A stretch of 64,000 nt of DNA from Marinomonas primoryensis (GTDB taxonomy: Bacteria > Pseudomonadota > Gammaproteobacteria > Pseudomonadales > Marinomonadaceae). Each line of letters starts with the position of its first letter. Position 1 is the stretch's first letter. The notes beneath the pieces were generated by a model that made no database searches, was not told where the DNA came from, and saw only the letters and a list, made by a program, of their open reading frames with translations. The stretch spans positions 978,001-1,042,000 of the forward strand of contig NZ_CP054301.1 in NCBI RefSeq assembly GCF_013372285.1, in the 5' to 3' direction. This document shows positions 44,263 to 53,392 of this stretch, one piece after another. The translations under genes and the position numbers were made by a program.

Positions 44263-44703
44263 TCAGCTGACAACGGTAACAGGGACACTTGCACTCATAA
44301 CCAAACTGGCGGTTACGCTACCAAATACTCTTGCGCTTAGGCCTTGTTCTGTTGAACGAGCAACGACGATTTGTTCCGCATTATTTTCTACGGCAATATT
44401 GTTAAGAATGGTGGCGGCTTTACCAAATTTCACAGCACCTGATGCTTTTATACCAGCATCTTTAAGGGATTCTAGGGCAGGGTTGATGACTCGATCTTGG
44501 GCATTCTGGGTTTCTATGTGTTTTTGTTTTTTACGTAGGGCGTTTTCTTCTGTTGTTTGAAACGTGTAGGGCGACCATTCCACTACACAAATAAGTTGGA
44601 GCTCACACTCGCTTCCTATTAGCGTTGCAAGCCGCTTTGCATAGGACAAGGCTCGATTACCTGCCTCACTTCCATCGACACCGACAATAATTGTTGCTGA
44701 CAT
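44263..44703 (-). CDS. Universal stress protein (UspA family)
   Basis: 146 residues. Opening [20 protein letters not shown], then an insert rich in charged residues and the C-terminal ATP-loop-like region with [20 protein letters not shown] and [15 protein letters not shown]. The canonical G-2x-G-9x-G(S/T) ATP loop is altered (ARSTEQ in place of G-x-x-G), so ATP binding is uncertain. Located 11 bases upstream of the AGCS symporter gene; UspA proteins are often paired with transporters, possibly as regulators. Confidence 0.85.
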   Translation of the reverse strand: MSATIIVGVDGSEAGNRALSYAKRLATLIGSECELQLICVVEWSPYTFQTTEENALRKKQKHIETQNAQDRVINPALESLKDAGIKASGAVKFGKAATILNNIAVENNAEQIVVARSTEQGLSARVFGSVTASLVMSASVPVTVVS

Positions 44704-45049
44704 ATAAAAATCCTCTTTTATTAAGTAGGCTAAGCTTTAAAGGTAGGTCTTATTTGTCGTTTGGCAATTTTTAATCTTCAAAAGTGATACGGAAGTTTAG
44801 TTGCGAAGCCTTTGTGAATGTCTGATTTTAGTCATTGTGCTTTTCTATTTGATACTTACGTTGCTTGTGCATTTATCTTATCGCGCCACAAAACTGCCTA
44901 AATTTGTATTAATACTTCAATATGATGAAAAATACTTGTTTCCGATTGGAAACTTTATCCCTTAAGTGATAATTTCGTTTATTAGTACTATCGTATTTTT
45001 GTATTTTGATCGTCGTACGGGTGAACACCTGACGACAGAGGAAAAGGTT
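44704..45049. other. 346-base region upstream of sdaA
   Basis: It contains a perfect 16-base palindrome GTTTCCGATTGGAAAC (44938-44953), probably an operator, and a hairpin GTCGT...ACGAC (45012-45036) just before the sdaA ribosome site. An in-frame upstream extension of sdaA to 44966 is possible on paper but lacks a ribosome site. Confidence 0.5.
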
Positions 45050-46432
45050 ATGGCAATCAGTTTATTTGATCTGTTTAAAGTGGGCATTGGACCGTCAAGT
45101 TCTCATACTGTTGGCCCTATGGTGGCAGCGAATCAATTTGCTCACCAATTACAAGATCGACATTTATTATCGAAAGTCACTCGCTTGAAAGTGGATCTAT
45201 ATGGTTCGCTTGGTGCTACAGGCAAAGGCCACGGCACTGGAACGGCTGTATTAATGGGGCTTGAAGGTGAGCTGCCAGAATCAATTGACCCAAGTGGTGT
45301 GAGTGAGCGCGTTAAGCAAATAGAGGCTCTGTCGCAGCTTAACCTATTAGCTCAACAAGCTATTAATATTGATGTTGCTACAGACATTATTTATCACCGT
45401 ATTGATCGTTTGGATTTTCATGCGAATGGCATGGTTTTGGTGGCTTTTGATGTTAACGGTCAAGTTATTCATCAAGCGACATTTTATTCTGTTGGTGGTG
45501 GTTTTATTGTCCAAGAAGACGAACACGGGAACGTGGCGTTAGTTGAAGATACGACTGAACTTCCTCATGTTTTTCATGATGCCGAAACACTCATTCAGCT
45601 TTGCCGAACACAAGACAAGAGCATTGCGCAGATTATGATGGAGAATGAAAAATATTGGAGAACAGAGGAAGAGATTAAACAAGGGATTCTTTCAATCTGG
45701 TCCGCAATGAAAGCATGTGTACAGCAAGGAATTCGAAATGAAGGTATTTTGCCTGGTGGCTTGAAGGTGAAGCGAAGAGCGGCAAGTTTGTATAGGGATT
45801 TAACCAGTAAAACACGTATGGATATGATTACACCGTCACTAGGAGCAATGGATTGGGTGAATCTTTATGCTTTGGCGGTGAATGAAGAAAATGCTGCCGG
45901 TGGTCGAGTGGTAACCGCTCCCACAAATGGCGCAGCAGGTATTATTCCAGCAGTGTTGCATTATTATTGGGAGTTTTGTCCTCGCTCTAGCGAAGAGGGC
46001 GTTATAGATTTTTTCCTCACGGCGGCGGCTATTGGTTTTTTGTTTAAAGAGAATGCCTCTATTTCTGGCGCTGAAGTGGGTTGTCAGGGGGAAGTTGGAT
46101 CGGCTTGCGCTATGGCGGCGGCTGGTTTGGCAGCGGCTACAGGGGGCTCTCCTGAGCAAATAGAAAATGCCGCTGAAATTGGTATGGAGCATAATTTAGG
46201 ATTAACGTGTGACCCTATTGGAGGGTTAGTGCAGGTACCTTGTATTGAACGTAATGCCATGGGTTCCATGAAAGCCATTAACTCTGCCAGTATGGCGCTT
46301 CGAGGAGATGGGACGCACTACGTTTCTTTAGATAAGGTAATTCGTACTATGCGCGATACAGGGCGAGATATGAATGATAAGTACAAAGAAACGTCGCGCG
46401 GTGGATTAGCGGTTAATGTGATTGAGTGTTAA
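45050..46432 (+). CDS. sdaA: L-serine ammonia-lyase (single-chain, Fe-S)
   Basis: 460 residues. Deaminates L-serine to pyruvate using a [4Fe-4S] cluster. N-terminal [20 protein letters not shown] (beta domain), then the alpha domain with cluster cysteines in [15 protein letters not shown] and [20 protein letters not shown], and [18 protein letters not shown] 45050 has GAGG and AAGG upstream and matches the start of E. coli SdaA; the longer frame is rejected. Ends about 95 bases before a terminator. Confidence 0.95.
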   Translation: MAISLFDLFKVGIGPSSSHTVGPMVAANQFAHQLQDRHLLSKVTRLKVDLYGSLGATGKGHGTGTAVLMGLEGELPESIDPSGVSERVKQIEALSQLNLLAQQAINIDVATDIIYHRIDRLDFHANGMVLVAFDVNGQVIHQATFYSVGGGFIVQEDEHGNVALVEDTTELPHVFHDAETLIQLCRTQDKSIAQIMMENEKYWRTEEEIKQGILSIWSAMKACVQQGIRNEGILPGGLKVKRRAASLYRDLTSKTRMDMITPSLGAMDWVNLYALAVNEENAAGGRVVTAPTNGAAGIIPAVLHYYWEFCPRSSEEGVIDFFLTAAAIGFLFKENASISGAEVGCQGEVGSACAMAAAGLAAATGGSPEQIENAAEIGMEHNLGLTCDPIGGLVQVPCIERNAMGSMKAINSASMALRGDGTHYVSLDKVIRTMRDTGRDMNDKYKETSRGGLAVNVIEC

Positions 46433-46484
46433 TTGTTCAGTATTTATTGCTCTATTTTAATAGTGTACTGTTCGGTTATCTAAA

Positions 46485-46518
46485 CTGTAACAAAACAGTC
46501 ACATTTCTGTAGTATATT
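46485..46518 (+). promoter_or_regulatory. Pho-box-like repeat upstream of the PiT gene
   Basis: CTGTAAC (46485), CAGTCAC (46496) and CTGTAGT (46507) recur at exact 11-base spacing, resembling PhoB half-sites. A TATATT (46513-46518) starts ten bases after the second one. The terminator immediately downstream makes its use uncertain. Confidence 0.5.
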
Positions 46519-46525
46519 TCTGTTT

Positions 46526-46550
46526 AGTGCCTTTTGAGGCACTTTTTTTT
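46526..46550 (+). terminator. Terminator after sdaA (possible attenuator)
   Basis: AGTGCC / GGCACT six-base stem, TTTTGA loop and an eight-T run. It lies between the Pho-like promoter and the transporter gene. Confidence 0.8.
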
Positions 46551-46627
46551 GTTCTTTTTTGGGTCGTCGCTATCAATGATTTTAGGGGTTTTTATCTAAA
46601 GACTCGCAGTGTAGAATGACGCGAAAT

Positions 46628-46648
46628 TTACATTTTATCAAAATGTAA
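46628..46648. promoter_or_regulatory. Perfect 21-base palindrome upstream of the PiT gene
   Basis: TTACATTTT-ATC-AAAATGTAA, nine-base arms with a three-base centre, 120 bases before the start codon. It has the size and symmetry of an operator; the regulator is not identified. Confidence 0.5.
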
Positions 46649-46767
46649 CGGGATGAATTGAGAGCCAAATTAATTTGAGATGCTAGGATCAGCATGGCGT
46701 TGTTAATGTAGAGTTCCCTCAACTAACAACGGTTTGGTATAGATTAATTATAGAAAGAAGAGCCCGT

Positions 46768-48342
46768 ATGGATCTTACAAATAGCCCGAAAGAAGAATCC
46801 ACTTTATTGAGTGGTCATGAGTTTGTTCGTGTATTAATCGCTTTAGCGTTTGTGTTAGCCGCCGGCTTTTATGCATCATCTAATGGTGTGGGGGTTTCTA
46901 ATCTATCCATTTTAGCGATAGCAGCGGCAATTGGCGCTTATATGGCGGTAAATATTGGTGCCAATGATGTGGCCAATAATGTGGGTCCAGCGGTAGGGTC
47001 TAAAGCGTTGTCTATGACAGGTGCCATTTTAATTGCCGCTGTCTTTGAAGCGGCTGGTGCTTTGATTGCCGGTGGTTCGGTTGTTGGAACCATTAAGAAC
47101 GGTATTATAAACCCAAATTCAATAGGCGATACCGAAACCTTCATATGGGTCATGATGGCCGCTTTACTTGCTGGTGCAATTTGGCTTAATTTAGCCACTT
47201 ATCTCGGCGCACCGGTTTCGACAACACATTCAATTGTCGGTGGTGTTTTGGGTGCTGGTGTTGCTGCTGGTGGTTTGGATATTGCAAACTGGGATAAATT
47301 GATTGCTATTGTTGCAAGCTGGATCATTTCTCCTGTGTTGGGTGGTGTGATTGCTGCTTTATTTTTGATGTACATCAAGCGTTCAATTACCTACAAAAGT
47401 GACATGATTGAATCCGCTAAGAAAGTCGTTCCTTTGCTTGTTGCATTCATGGTTTGGGCTTTTTCTACTTATCTGATTTTGAAAGGTTTGAAGAAAATTT
47501 GGAAATTAGATTTTATTACTGCAGGCCTTATTGCGCTAGCGATTGCGCTGACCGTCTATTTTATTGTTCGACCTATGGTAGAGAAAGCGGCATCGGCGCT
47601 GGAAAATAATAAAGATGCTGTAAATAGTTTGTTTACCCTTCCTCTGATTGTGTCTGCTGCTTTGTTAAGTTTTGCTCATGGCGCGAATGATGTTGCCAAT
47701 GCCATTGGGCCTCTTGCAGCGATTAATGATGCTTTGATGACAGGGGCTGTTTCTAGTAAGGCCTCAATACCTCTTTGGATCATGGTAGTGGGTGGTTTAG
47801 GTATCGCTGTCGGTCTTGCTTTGTTTGGGCCTAAACTGATTAAGACGGTAGGGTCTGAAATTACAGAGTTAGACAAAACTCGAGCATTTTGTGTTGCCAT
47901 GGCCGCTGCTATTACCGTTATTATTGCGTCTCAGCTTGGTTTGCCTGTGAGTTCTACGCATATTGCTGTTGGTGGTATTTTTGGCGTAGGCTTCTTACGT
48001 GAATATTTAAAACTGTCTTACGAGAAAAAGCTGGCAGCTATTACTTCTCATTCTGAGTCAGCGGGTCTTAATGGACAGCAGACTCAAGAGTTTGTGAAAA
48101 GATTCAAGTTGGCCGACGTAGAAGAAAAACGCAGTATTTTGAAAGAGTTGAAAGAAGCGCGAGCGTCTTCACCTATTTCTTCTTCAGAGCGTAAAGGGTT
48201 GAAGAAAGCCACGAAGAAAGAATTAGTTAAACGTTCTGCTCTATTACGTATCGCAGCAGCATGGGTAATTACTGTTCCTGCTTCCGCATTACTGGCCGCT
48301 ATGATTTTTTATATGTTACTTGGATTTTCGGTCGCTCGATAA
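46768..48342 (+). CDS. Inorganic phosphate transporter, PiT family
   Basis: 524 residues. The two duplicated PiT signatures are NIGANDVANNVGPAVGSKAL with GAPVSTTHSIVGGVLGAG, and AHGANDVANAIGPLAAI with GLPVSSTHIAVGGIFGVGF. About ten helices, with a charged cytosolic insert (about 425-490) between the last helices. It transports metal-phosphate or Na+/H+-phosphate. A weak Pho-box-like sequence lies upstream, though PiT carriers are usually constitutive. A terminator follows the stop. Confidence 0.92.
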   Translation: MDLTNSPKEESTLLSGHEFVRVLIALAFVLAAGFYASSNGVGVSNLSILAIAAAIGAYMAVNIGANDVANNVGPAVGSKALSMTGAILIAAVFEAAGALIAGGSVVGTIKNGIINPNSIGDTETFIWVMMAALLAGAIWLNLATYLGAPVSTTHSIVGGVLGAGVAAGGLDIANWDKLIAIVASWIISPVLGGVIAALFLMYIKRSITYKSDMIESAKKVVPLLVAFMVWAFSTYLILKGLKKIWKLDFITAGLIALAIALTVYFIVRPMVEKAASALENNKDAVNSLFTLPLIVSAALLSFAHGANDVANAIGPLAAINDALMTGAVSSKASIPLWIMVVGGLGIAVGLALFGPKLIKTVGSEITELDKTRAFCVAMAAAITVIIASQLGLPVSSTHIAVGGIFGVGFLREYLKLSYEKKLAAITSHSESAGLNGQQTQEFVKRFKLADVEEKRSILKELKEARASSPISSSERKGLKKATKKELVKRSALLRIAAAWVITVPASALLAAMIFYMLLGFSVAR

Positions 48343-48359
48343 ATAAGTTAAGAGATAAA

Positions 48360-48390
48360 CAAAAAAGATCAGATTCTCTGGTCTTTTTTT
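48360..48390 (+). terminator. Terminator of the PiT gene
   Basis: AAAAAGATCAGA / TCTGGTCTTTTT, a 12-base stem with one G-T pair, TTC loop and T-run. Confidence 0.87.
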
Positions 48391-48476
48391 GTTTTCATAG
48401 CGTCGCCAGTGTTATATAAAAGCATGCCACTTATTTGTTTTTTTTAAGAAAGTCAGTGTTAGACGCTTATTAAGTA

Positions 48477-49178
48477 GTGAAATCAAATATGTTTGTTTTA
48501 GCTTTAGTTGTTTTATTGGTTTTGTGCTGCTTGCTTCCTGTTTTTTTTCGATGGAAAAAACAGCGAAGAGCGCTAAGAGAAAGACTTCTTTCTCGTTTAT
48601 CGAGCCGAAGTGAACGGTTGCTTTACTCCTTAGAGATGATATCTGATCGCTATCTAACGAAAGAGACCAAAGTTTTTTTCTTGGAATATTTACTTTATGT
48701 TATTGGACAGTTAAAAAATGCTAATTATCAGTCGAAATTTGTGTCAAAGCAGGCTTTTTTAGTACATTTATTGACTGAATTAAAGTCAGGACGACAACAA
48801 GTGGCTAGGGAACGTGTAGGAAGCCAAGAGCAATTTGATCAAGTTTGTGATGCGCTTCAGTACATTCTTAGAGAAATGAGGAATATTCCAGAAAATCGCG
48901 TCGTCAGTCGAGTAATAGTAAAGCATCATATTGTTTTAGTTAGATATGCCCATGCATTAGCTTATCGTGATTTGCTGGTAAAACAGGCTGGAATGGATTT
49001 AGAAAATGATAAAAAAGGGCAGGCATTAGAAAAATATCGTATTGCTTTGTCCTCAATAGAAAAGAACCGTTCCGTGAGTAGCTCGAAAAGAGAGATAGTA
49101 CGCCTACAAAGTATGATACAGGATGTCGAAAAGGTTTTATTTTCAAAAAAAAATAAAACGGAACCCGAGTTGAAGTAA
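48477..49178 (+). CDS. Membrane-anchored helical protein A, unknown
   Basis: 233 residues, GTG start. One N-terminal membrane helix (FVLALVVLLVLCCLLPVFF), then a basic stretch and about 190 residues of predicted helix ending in a TPR-like segment (KKGQALEKYRIALSSIEKN). No family recognised. Its neighbour at 49265 has the same plan: N-terminal helix, positively charged juxtamembrane stretch, helical body with LLY/YGKLLNFY-type repeats and a late A-x-(E/D)-x-Y-(R/K)-x-AL-S motif. The two are likely distant paralogs acting together at the inner membrane. Confidence 0.65.
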   Translation: MKSNMFVLALVVLLVLCCLLPVFFRWKKQRRALRERLLSRLSSRSERLLYSLEMISDRYLTKETKVFFLEYLLYVIGQLKNANYQSKFVSKQAFLVHLLTELKSGRQQVARERVGSQEQFDQVCDALQYILREMRNIPENRVVSRVIVKHHIVLVRYAHALAYRDLLVKQAGMDLENDKKGQALEKYRIALSSIEKNRSVSSSKREIVRLQSMIQDVEKVLFSKKNKTEPELK

Positions 49179-49264
49179 GTTGGCGTGTTTTATTGCATTA
49201 ACCTTTAGAAGCAGAATAGGATGTTATCCTGCTATAAACCTTACTAAGGTAAAATACGTATCAT

Positions 49265-50047
49265 ATGACAGCTGTTACCATCACTGTACTTTTGTTCGTT
49301 ATCGGTGGATTTATTGCCTTTGCAATTTTTCTTCAGTTAAAAGAGCAGGCACGATTGGAGAAACTGCGTAAAGTAGCAATGCTTAATAATCAATTGCGCC
49401 AAGTACGTCGGTATCTCGATGAAATGCCACCTCAATATCAGCCCAAAGACATGAGGTTGTGGTTATTCTCTCGCATGATTGCCATATACGATCAGTTATT
49501 GGAGCTTCAACCCGATGCCACACTGACTCGTCGTCGTGGTCATTTAGCGGAAGAGATGTCTGAGTTTCAAGCGAGCAAGCAGAAAAGGCGCGCTAAGCCG
49601 ATAAATGATGAGCTTCTGATACTAGAAGTAAAACGCCTGTTTGAATCTTTTAAATCGTTTTTAGTGTTGTCTCAAAAAGAAAAGTTTATCAATTCAGATG
49701 TTGTTCATCGATATGGAAAATTATTAAACTTTTATCATTATAAAGTTAATGCGGATTATCACTCTTATCTTGCTCGTAAAGCATTTTTGAGTGGTCAAAT
49801 GGAGACGGCTGTTGATATGTATAAAGAGGCTTTATCACAATTAGCACCGATCAAAGAATCGCTTGAGGCTCAACCAATCATTCTTAAAATCAAAGATTTT
49901 CTTCAAGAAATTGAAGAAGACCTTGCTTTACAAAAAGCTGAAGAAGAAATGAGTAAAGGCATGGAAAGTGAAGGCGAAGAAGAGTTAGACGATGAATGGA
50001 ATAAATTTATAGAAGACTCTACGTTTCAAACAAAAAAACGCTTTTGA
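49265..50047 (+). CDS. Membrane-anchored helical protein B, unknown
   Basis: 260 residues. An N-terminal membrane helix (ITVLLFVIGGFIAFAIFLQL) is followed by a coiled basic stretch, a helical body (VVHRYGKLLNFYHYKVNADY) and the TPR-like motif AVDMYKEALSQLAPIKES. It ends in an acidic tail (EEDLALQKAEEEMSKGM, GEEELDDEWNKF). No ribosome site better than a weak one precedes ATG 49265. The 86-base gap after protein A lacks a terminator, so the two are probably co-transcribed. Function unknown. Confidence 0.65.
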   Translation: MTAVTITVLLFVIGGFIAFAIFLQLKEQARLEKLRKVAMLNNQLRQVRRYLDEMPPQYQPKDMRLWLFSRMIAIYDQLLELQPDATLTRRRGHLAEEMSEFQASKQKRRAKPINDELLILEVKRLFESFKSFLVLSQKEKFINSDVVHRYGKLLNFYHYKVNADYHSYLARKAFLSGQMETAVDMYKEALSQLAPIKESLEAQPIILKIKDFLQEIEEDLALQKAEEEMSKGMESEGEEELDDEWNKFIEDSTFQTKKRF

Positions 50048-50165
50048 TTATCTTCAGCTTCTACCATGATGATTTTGCTATTTTAATAAGAGTCTGTTCC
50101 TGCTAGCTGCCACAGATTACACATTTTTCTTTCCAATTTAACCTCATTTTAGTAAGGATTTCTTT

Positions 50166-50786
50166 GTGAACCTCGCGCTTCTTTCCGCATTTATACCGAC
50201 GTTCTTTTTTGTGTCTATTACCCCAGGTATGTGCATGACATTGGCCATGACATTAGGTATGACAATTGGCATAAAGCGCGCGCTTTGGATGATGCTAGGT
50301 GAGCTTGTAGGTGTGGCAACCGTGGCTATTTTGTCTGCGATTGGTGTGGCGGCATTATTATTGAATTACCCTAATGTATTTATCGTACTGAAATACATCG
50401 GTGGCGCTTATCTTGCTTTTATTGGTCTTCAAATGTGGTTATCTAAAGGTAAAATGGCCATTAAAGCGGATGCTAATGACACCAAACCCGCCTCACGAAT
50501 TGACCTAATATCGCAAGGCTTTGTAACCGCGATAGCGAATCCTAAAGGCTGGGCATTTTTTGTTGCGTTACTGCCGCCTTTTTTAGATGCCAGTCAGCCT
50601 CTTATAAGTCAGTTAGCTGTGCTGATTACGATTATTCTAACGCTTGAACTGACGTGCTTACTTATTTATGCGGCGGGTGGAAGAACGCTTAAGTCAATTT
50701 TAATGCAAAGTGGCAATGTAAGAATTATGAATCGCATTGCTGGGTCATTAATGATTGGTGTTGGCGTTTGGTTAGCAGTTGGTTAA
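50166..50786 (+). CDS. LysE/RhtB-family amino-acid exporter
   Basis: 206 residues with six predicted helices. The opening FIPTFFFVSITPGMCMTLAM corresponds to the LysE/RhtB N-terminal P-G-P/M motif; QGFVTAIANPKGWAFFVALL is the second conserved segment. GTG start with AAGGA upstream. Substrate (amino acid or homoserine lactone) not predictable. Converges on topB with a 15-base gap. Confidence 0.88.
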   Translation: MNLALLSAFIPTFFFVSITPGMCMTLAMTLGMTIGIKRALWMMLGELVGVATVAILSAIGVAALLLNYPNVFIVLKYIGGAYLAFIGLQMWLSKGKMAIKADANDTKPASRIDLISQGFVTAIANPKGWAFFVALLPPFLDASQPLISQLAVLITIILTLELTCLLIYAAGGRTLKSILMQSGNVRIMNRIAGSLMIGVGVWLAVG

Positions 50787-50801
50787 TACGCTGATTAAGC
50801 T

Positions 50802-52802
50802 TTATTGAGAAGACGCTTTTGGGCGTCTTCTTGCGTTTGAGGTTGTGGTTTTTGCACTGGTGGTTTTGCGCGCACCTGTTGATTTTCTACTGGTTGAGCC
50901 TTTTCGTTTGGTAAACGGGTTTTTCGCTGGTGGTGGTAGGTTTTGTAATGCTGAGGTTGGCATATCCCGAGAAGCGCTCAGTAGCTGATTTAAATTTCCT
51001 TCTAAGTTCGTCATAAAATCTTGATAGCTGGCTTCGCCAAGACTGATGCCATTAAGCGTCGATTCCCATTGAGCGGTCATATCGGGAGTGACCAATTGCT
51101 CTGGCAAACAATCAATAAAAGCACGACCTGTTTGGCTGGCGTGAATTTGTTTGCCTTGCCTCATTAAAAAATTTCTCTTGAAGAGAAGCTCTATAATGCT
51201 GGCGCGTGTGGCTTCAGTGCCTAAACCATCGGTTTCTTTTAGAATCGCGCGAATGTCTTTATTGGTGACAAAGCGGCTAATTCCCGTCATAGCCGCTAGC
51301 AGGGTTGCATCCGTAAAAGCAGCGGGCGGTGTGGTGATTTTTTCTTGAACTTGCCCTTTCGTGCACCATAATGCGTCTGCTTTATTTAGCTTTGGCAGCG
51401 TGTTTTGGTTTTCTTCATCTGAATCTTGGCTTTTTGCTTTGTTAGGTAGAAGAGCTTTCCAACCGAGTGAAATAGGTGTATTTCCTTTTGCTTCAAAGTG
51501 ACCACCTTCGATTTCCAATTTAATATAAGACGCGAGGTAATCGTATTCTGGGTAAAACTGCATTAGGTATTGTCGGGCAATCAGGTTAAATACCAAGGCT
51601 TCGGTTTTGGATAATGAAGCTGTTTTGTATGCTTGCGTCGTTGGGATGATCGCATGGTGAGCGGTAACTTGTTTATCATTCCATACTTTGCTTTTGTACG
51701 AGGCGTCGGCGTTTTCCGCGCCTTGTTGTATTTCACCGCCCGAGCGAGCGAGTGCCGCAATGATCGCAGGTGCGTCTTTGTGTTGTTGGGTTGGTAAATA
51801 ACGACAGTCTGACCTTGGATAAGTGATCATCTGATGGCGTTCATACAGTGTTTGGCAAATATCCAATACTTGCTGAGCAGAAAGGGAGAAGGCTTTGGCA
51901 GCATCAATTTGCAGTGCAGATAAACTGTAGGGCAATGGCGGCGCTTGCTTTTTTTGCTTGTAGTTGGCGTCAATCACAAGCGCTGGTTTATTACTGATGC
52001 GATTGGCAACATTTTGTGCAAGCGGTAAGCTCAGCACTCGATTTTCTTCATCCATATAGGGTTGGCAAGACTCGCTTGGCAGCCATTTTGCTTGGAACTC
52101 AATGCCTTGATGAGTTTGTACGCTTGCCCATACCTGATAAAAATCTTTTGGAACAAAAGCTTCTCTTTCTTTGTCTCTGGCAGCAACAAGACCTAATACT
52201 GGGGTTTGCACTCTGCCTATCGATAAAACGCCTTGATAGCCTGCTTGTCGTCCTTTAATGGTATAAGCGCGCGTTAGATTCAAGCCAAATAACCAATCAG
52301 CACGAGCACGGCCAAGTGCCGATCGCGACAAGGCCGAGAATTCACTGTTGGAGCGTAAGTTTGACAACGATTTTTTGACAGCAGAGGGTGTTAAATCATT
52401 GATTAAAAGACGCTGCGTCTCTTTTAGTTTTTGATTCGAAACTTTGGTGTAGTGAAGGACTTCGTCGACTAAAAGTTGTCCTTCTCTGTCTGGGTCTCCA
52501 GCATGAACAAGGTGTGTCGCTTTTTTGATGAGCTTCTTCAGAATGCCAAGCTGCTTTTTGGTATTGGTTTTTTCTTGCCACTGCCATTCTGTTGGAATAA
52601 TGGGTAAGTGATCTATATTCCAGGCTTTAAAAGCAGGGTTGTATTTATGAGGTTCTGCTTGTTCGAGTAAGTGACCTATGCACCAACTGACGCAATCCCC
52701 ATTTGGCAGCCAAATACAGCCTTCTTCTTTTTTCTGAGGTGACGGTAGGGCGGCTGCAATGGCACGTGCAAGGCTGGGTTTCTCTGCAATATAAAGAATC
52801 AT
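50802..52802 (-). CDS. topB: DNA topoisomerase III
   Basis: 666 residues. Type IA topoisomerase: TOPRIM domain (ILYIAEKPSLARAIAAAL; acidic DPDREGQ), the active-site tyrosine in MITYPRSDCRYLP, and the conserved LGTEATRASIIELL. It decatenates replication intermediates and processes recombination products. The C-terminus is a basic low-complexity tail (KRKGSTSRKSTGARKTTSA), probably DNA-binding. A near-consensus LexA box overlaps the region directly upstream of the ATG, and no ribosome site is visible between them. Confidence 0.95.
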   Translation of the reverse strand: MILYIAEKPSLARAIAAALPSPQKKEEGCIWLPNGDCVSWCIGHLLEQAEPHKYNPAFKAWNIDHLPIIPTEWQWQEKTNTKKQLGILKKLIKKATHLVHAGDPDREGQLLVDEVLHYTKVSNQKLKETQRLLINDLTPSAVKKSLSNLRSNSEFSALSRSALGRARADWLFGLNLTRAYTIKGRQAGYQGVLSIGRVQTPVLGLVAARDKEREAFVPKDFYQVWASVQTHQGIEFQAKWLPSESCQPYMDEENRVLSLPLAQNVANRISNKPALVIDANYKQKKQAPPLPYSLSALQIDAAKAFSLSAQQVLDICQTLYERHQMITYPRSDCRYLPTQQHKDAPAIIAALARSGGEIQQGAENADASYKSKVWNDKQVTAHHAIIPTTQAYKTASLSKTEALVFNLIARQYLMQFYPEYDYLASYIKLEIEGGHFEAKGNTPISLGWKALLPNKAKSQDSDEENQNTLPKLNKADALWCTKGQVQEKITTPPAAFTDATLLAAMTGISRFVTNKDIRAILKETDGLGTEATRASIIELLFKRNFLMRQGKQIHASQTGRAFIDCLPEQLVTPDMTAQWESTLNGISLGEASYQDFMTNLEGNLNQLLSASRDMPTSALQNLPPPAKNPFTKRKGSTSRKSTGARKTTSAKTTTSNARRRPKASSQ

Positions 52803-52841
52803 AGATACACTTACTGGTTATATATACAGTAAGTGTATCTA
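52802..52841. promoter_or_regulatory. LexA (SOS) box inside a 15-base-arm inverted repeat at the topB start
   Basis: Bases 52812-52831 read TACTGGTTATATATACAGTA, 18 of 20 identical to the E. coli LexA consensus TACTGTATATATATACAGTA, with the required CTG-N10-CAG. The symmetry continues outward: TAGATACACTTACTG (52802-52816) and CAGTAAGTGTATCTA (52827-52841) are perfect complements. The left arm ends at the topB start codon. Confidence 0.85.
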
Positions 52842-52870
52842 AGAGCAAGGAGCGTGGCTAGAGTAAACTG

Positions 52871-53353
52871 CTATTTTATCGGCACGACTAATACGGGAAC
52901 CGTACTGCTGTGTATGACTTTATTTGCAGTAGAGCCGAGAATCATTTGCCCTAATCGACTGTGCGTTCTGCTGTTCATAACAATCAAATCGGCATTCTGA
53001 GCTTTTGCTATCTGTTGAATGCAGTCTGATGGAGCACCGCTGGTGATGAGTGTCTCAGGCGGGTGTTCTAAAGTAGAAAGTTCTTCCGCATGCTGTTGCA
53101 TATAGTTGCTCAGCATTTTTTCCATACGGCTATGGATGTCTTTTTGGGCATCTTTGCGCATAGTAGCGATTACTTCTTCAGAAATATAGTTGTTGATCAT
53201 GTTGGATGCTTGAGCATTTAGCGGTTCCATTACATGCATTAGTATTATTTTTGCTTTGTGTAAATTGGCTAAATTCAATACAAGCTCCATGGCAGCTTGT
53301 GTTTGGTTTTCTAAATCGCAGGCGTAAATAATAGTGTTTATTTTAGGTAGCAT
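52871..53353 (-). CDS. Universal stress protein (UspA family)
   Basis: 160 residues. Opening TIIYACDLENQTQAAMELVL and C-terminal IVMNSRTHSRLGQMILGSTA with NKVIHSSTVPVLVVP. The ATP-loop consensus G-2x-G-9x-G-(S/T) is only partly kept (N-S-R-T-H-S-R-L-G-x5-G-S). GAGGATC lies before the ATG. The small membrane protein gene ends 39 bases upstream on the same strand, so they may share a Fur-controlled transcript; topB follows 68 bases downstream with its own SOS box. Confidence 0.85.
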   Translation of the reverse strand: MLPKINTIIYACDLENQTQAAMELVLNLANLHKAKIILMHVMEPLNAQASNMINNYISEEVIATMRKDAQKDIHSRMEKMLSNYMQQHAEELSTLEHPPETLITSGAPSDCIQQIAKAQNADLIVMNSRTHSRLGQMILGSTANKVIHSSTVPVLVVPIK

Positions 53354-53392
53354 GGCAAGATCCTCTTTTTATGTACTGATAGCTTATTCCTT

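Larger units (their letters stand above)
46433..46767. other. 335-base region between sdaA and the PiT transporter
   Basis: Holds, in order, a Pho-box-like triple repeat, a terminator and a 21-base palindrome (all listed separately), then an AT-rich stretch and the AGAAAGAAGAG ribosome site of the transporter. Confidence 0.5.

Noticed and set aside
50808-50831. Hairpin AGAAGACGC/GCGTCTTCT at the topB 3' end
   Set aside because: It lies inside the last topB codons and has no T-run on either strand, so I did not list it as a terminator.
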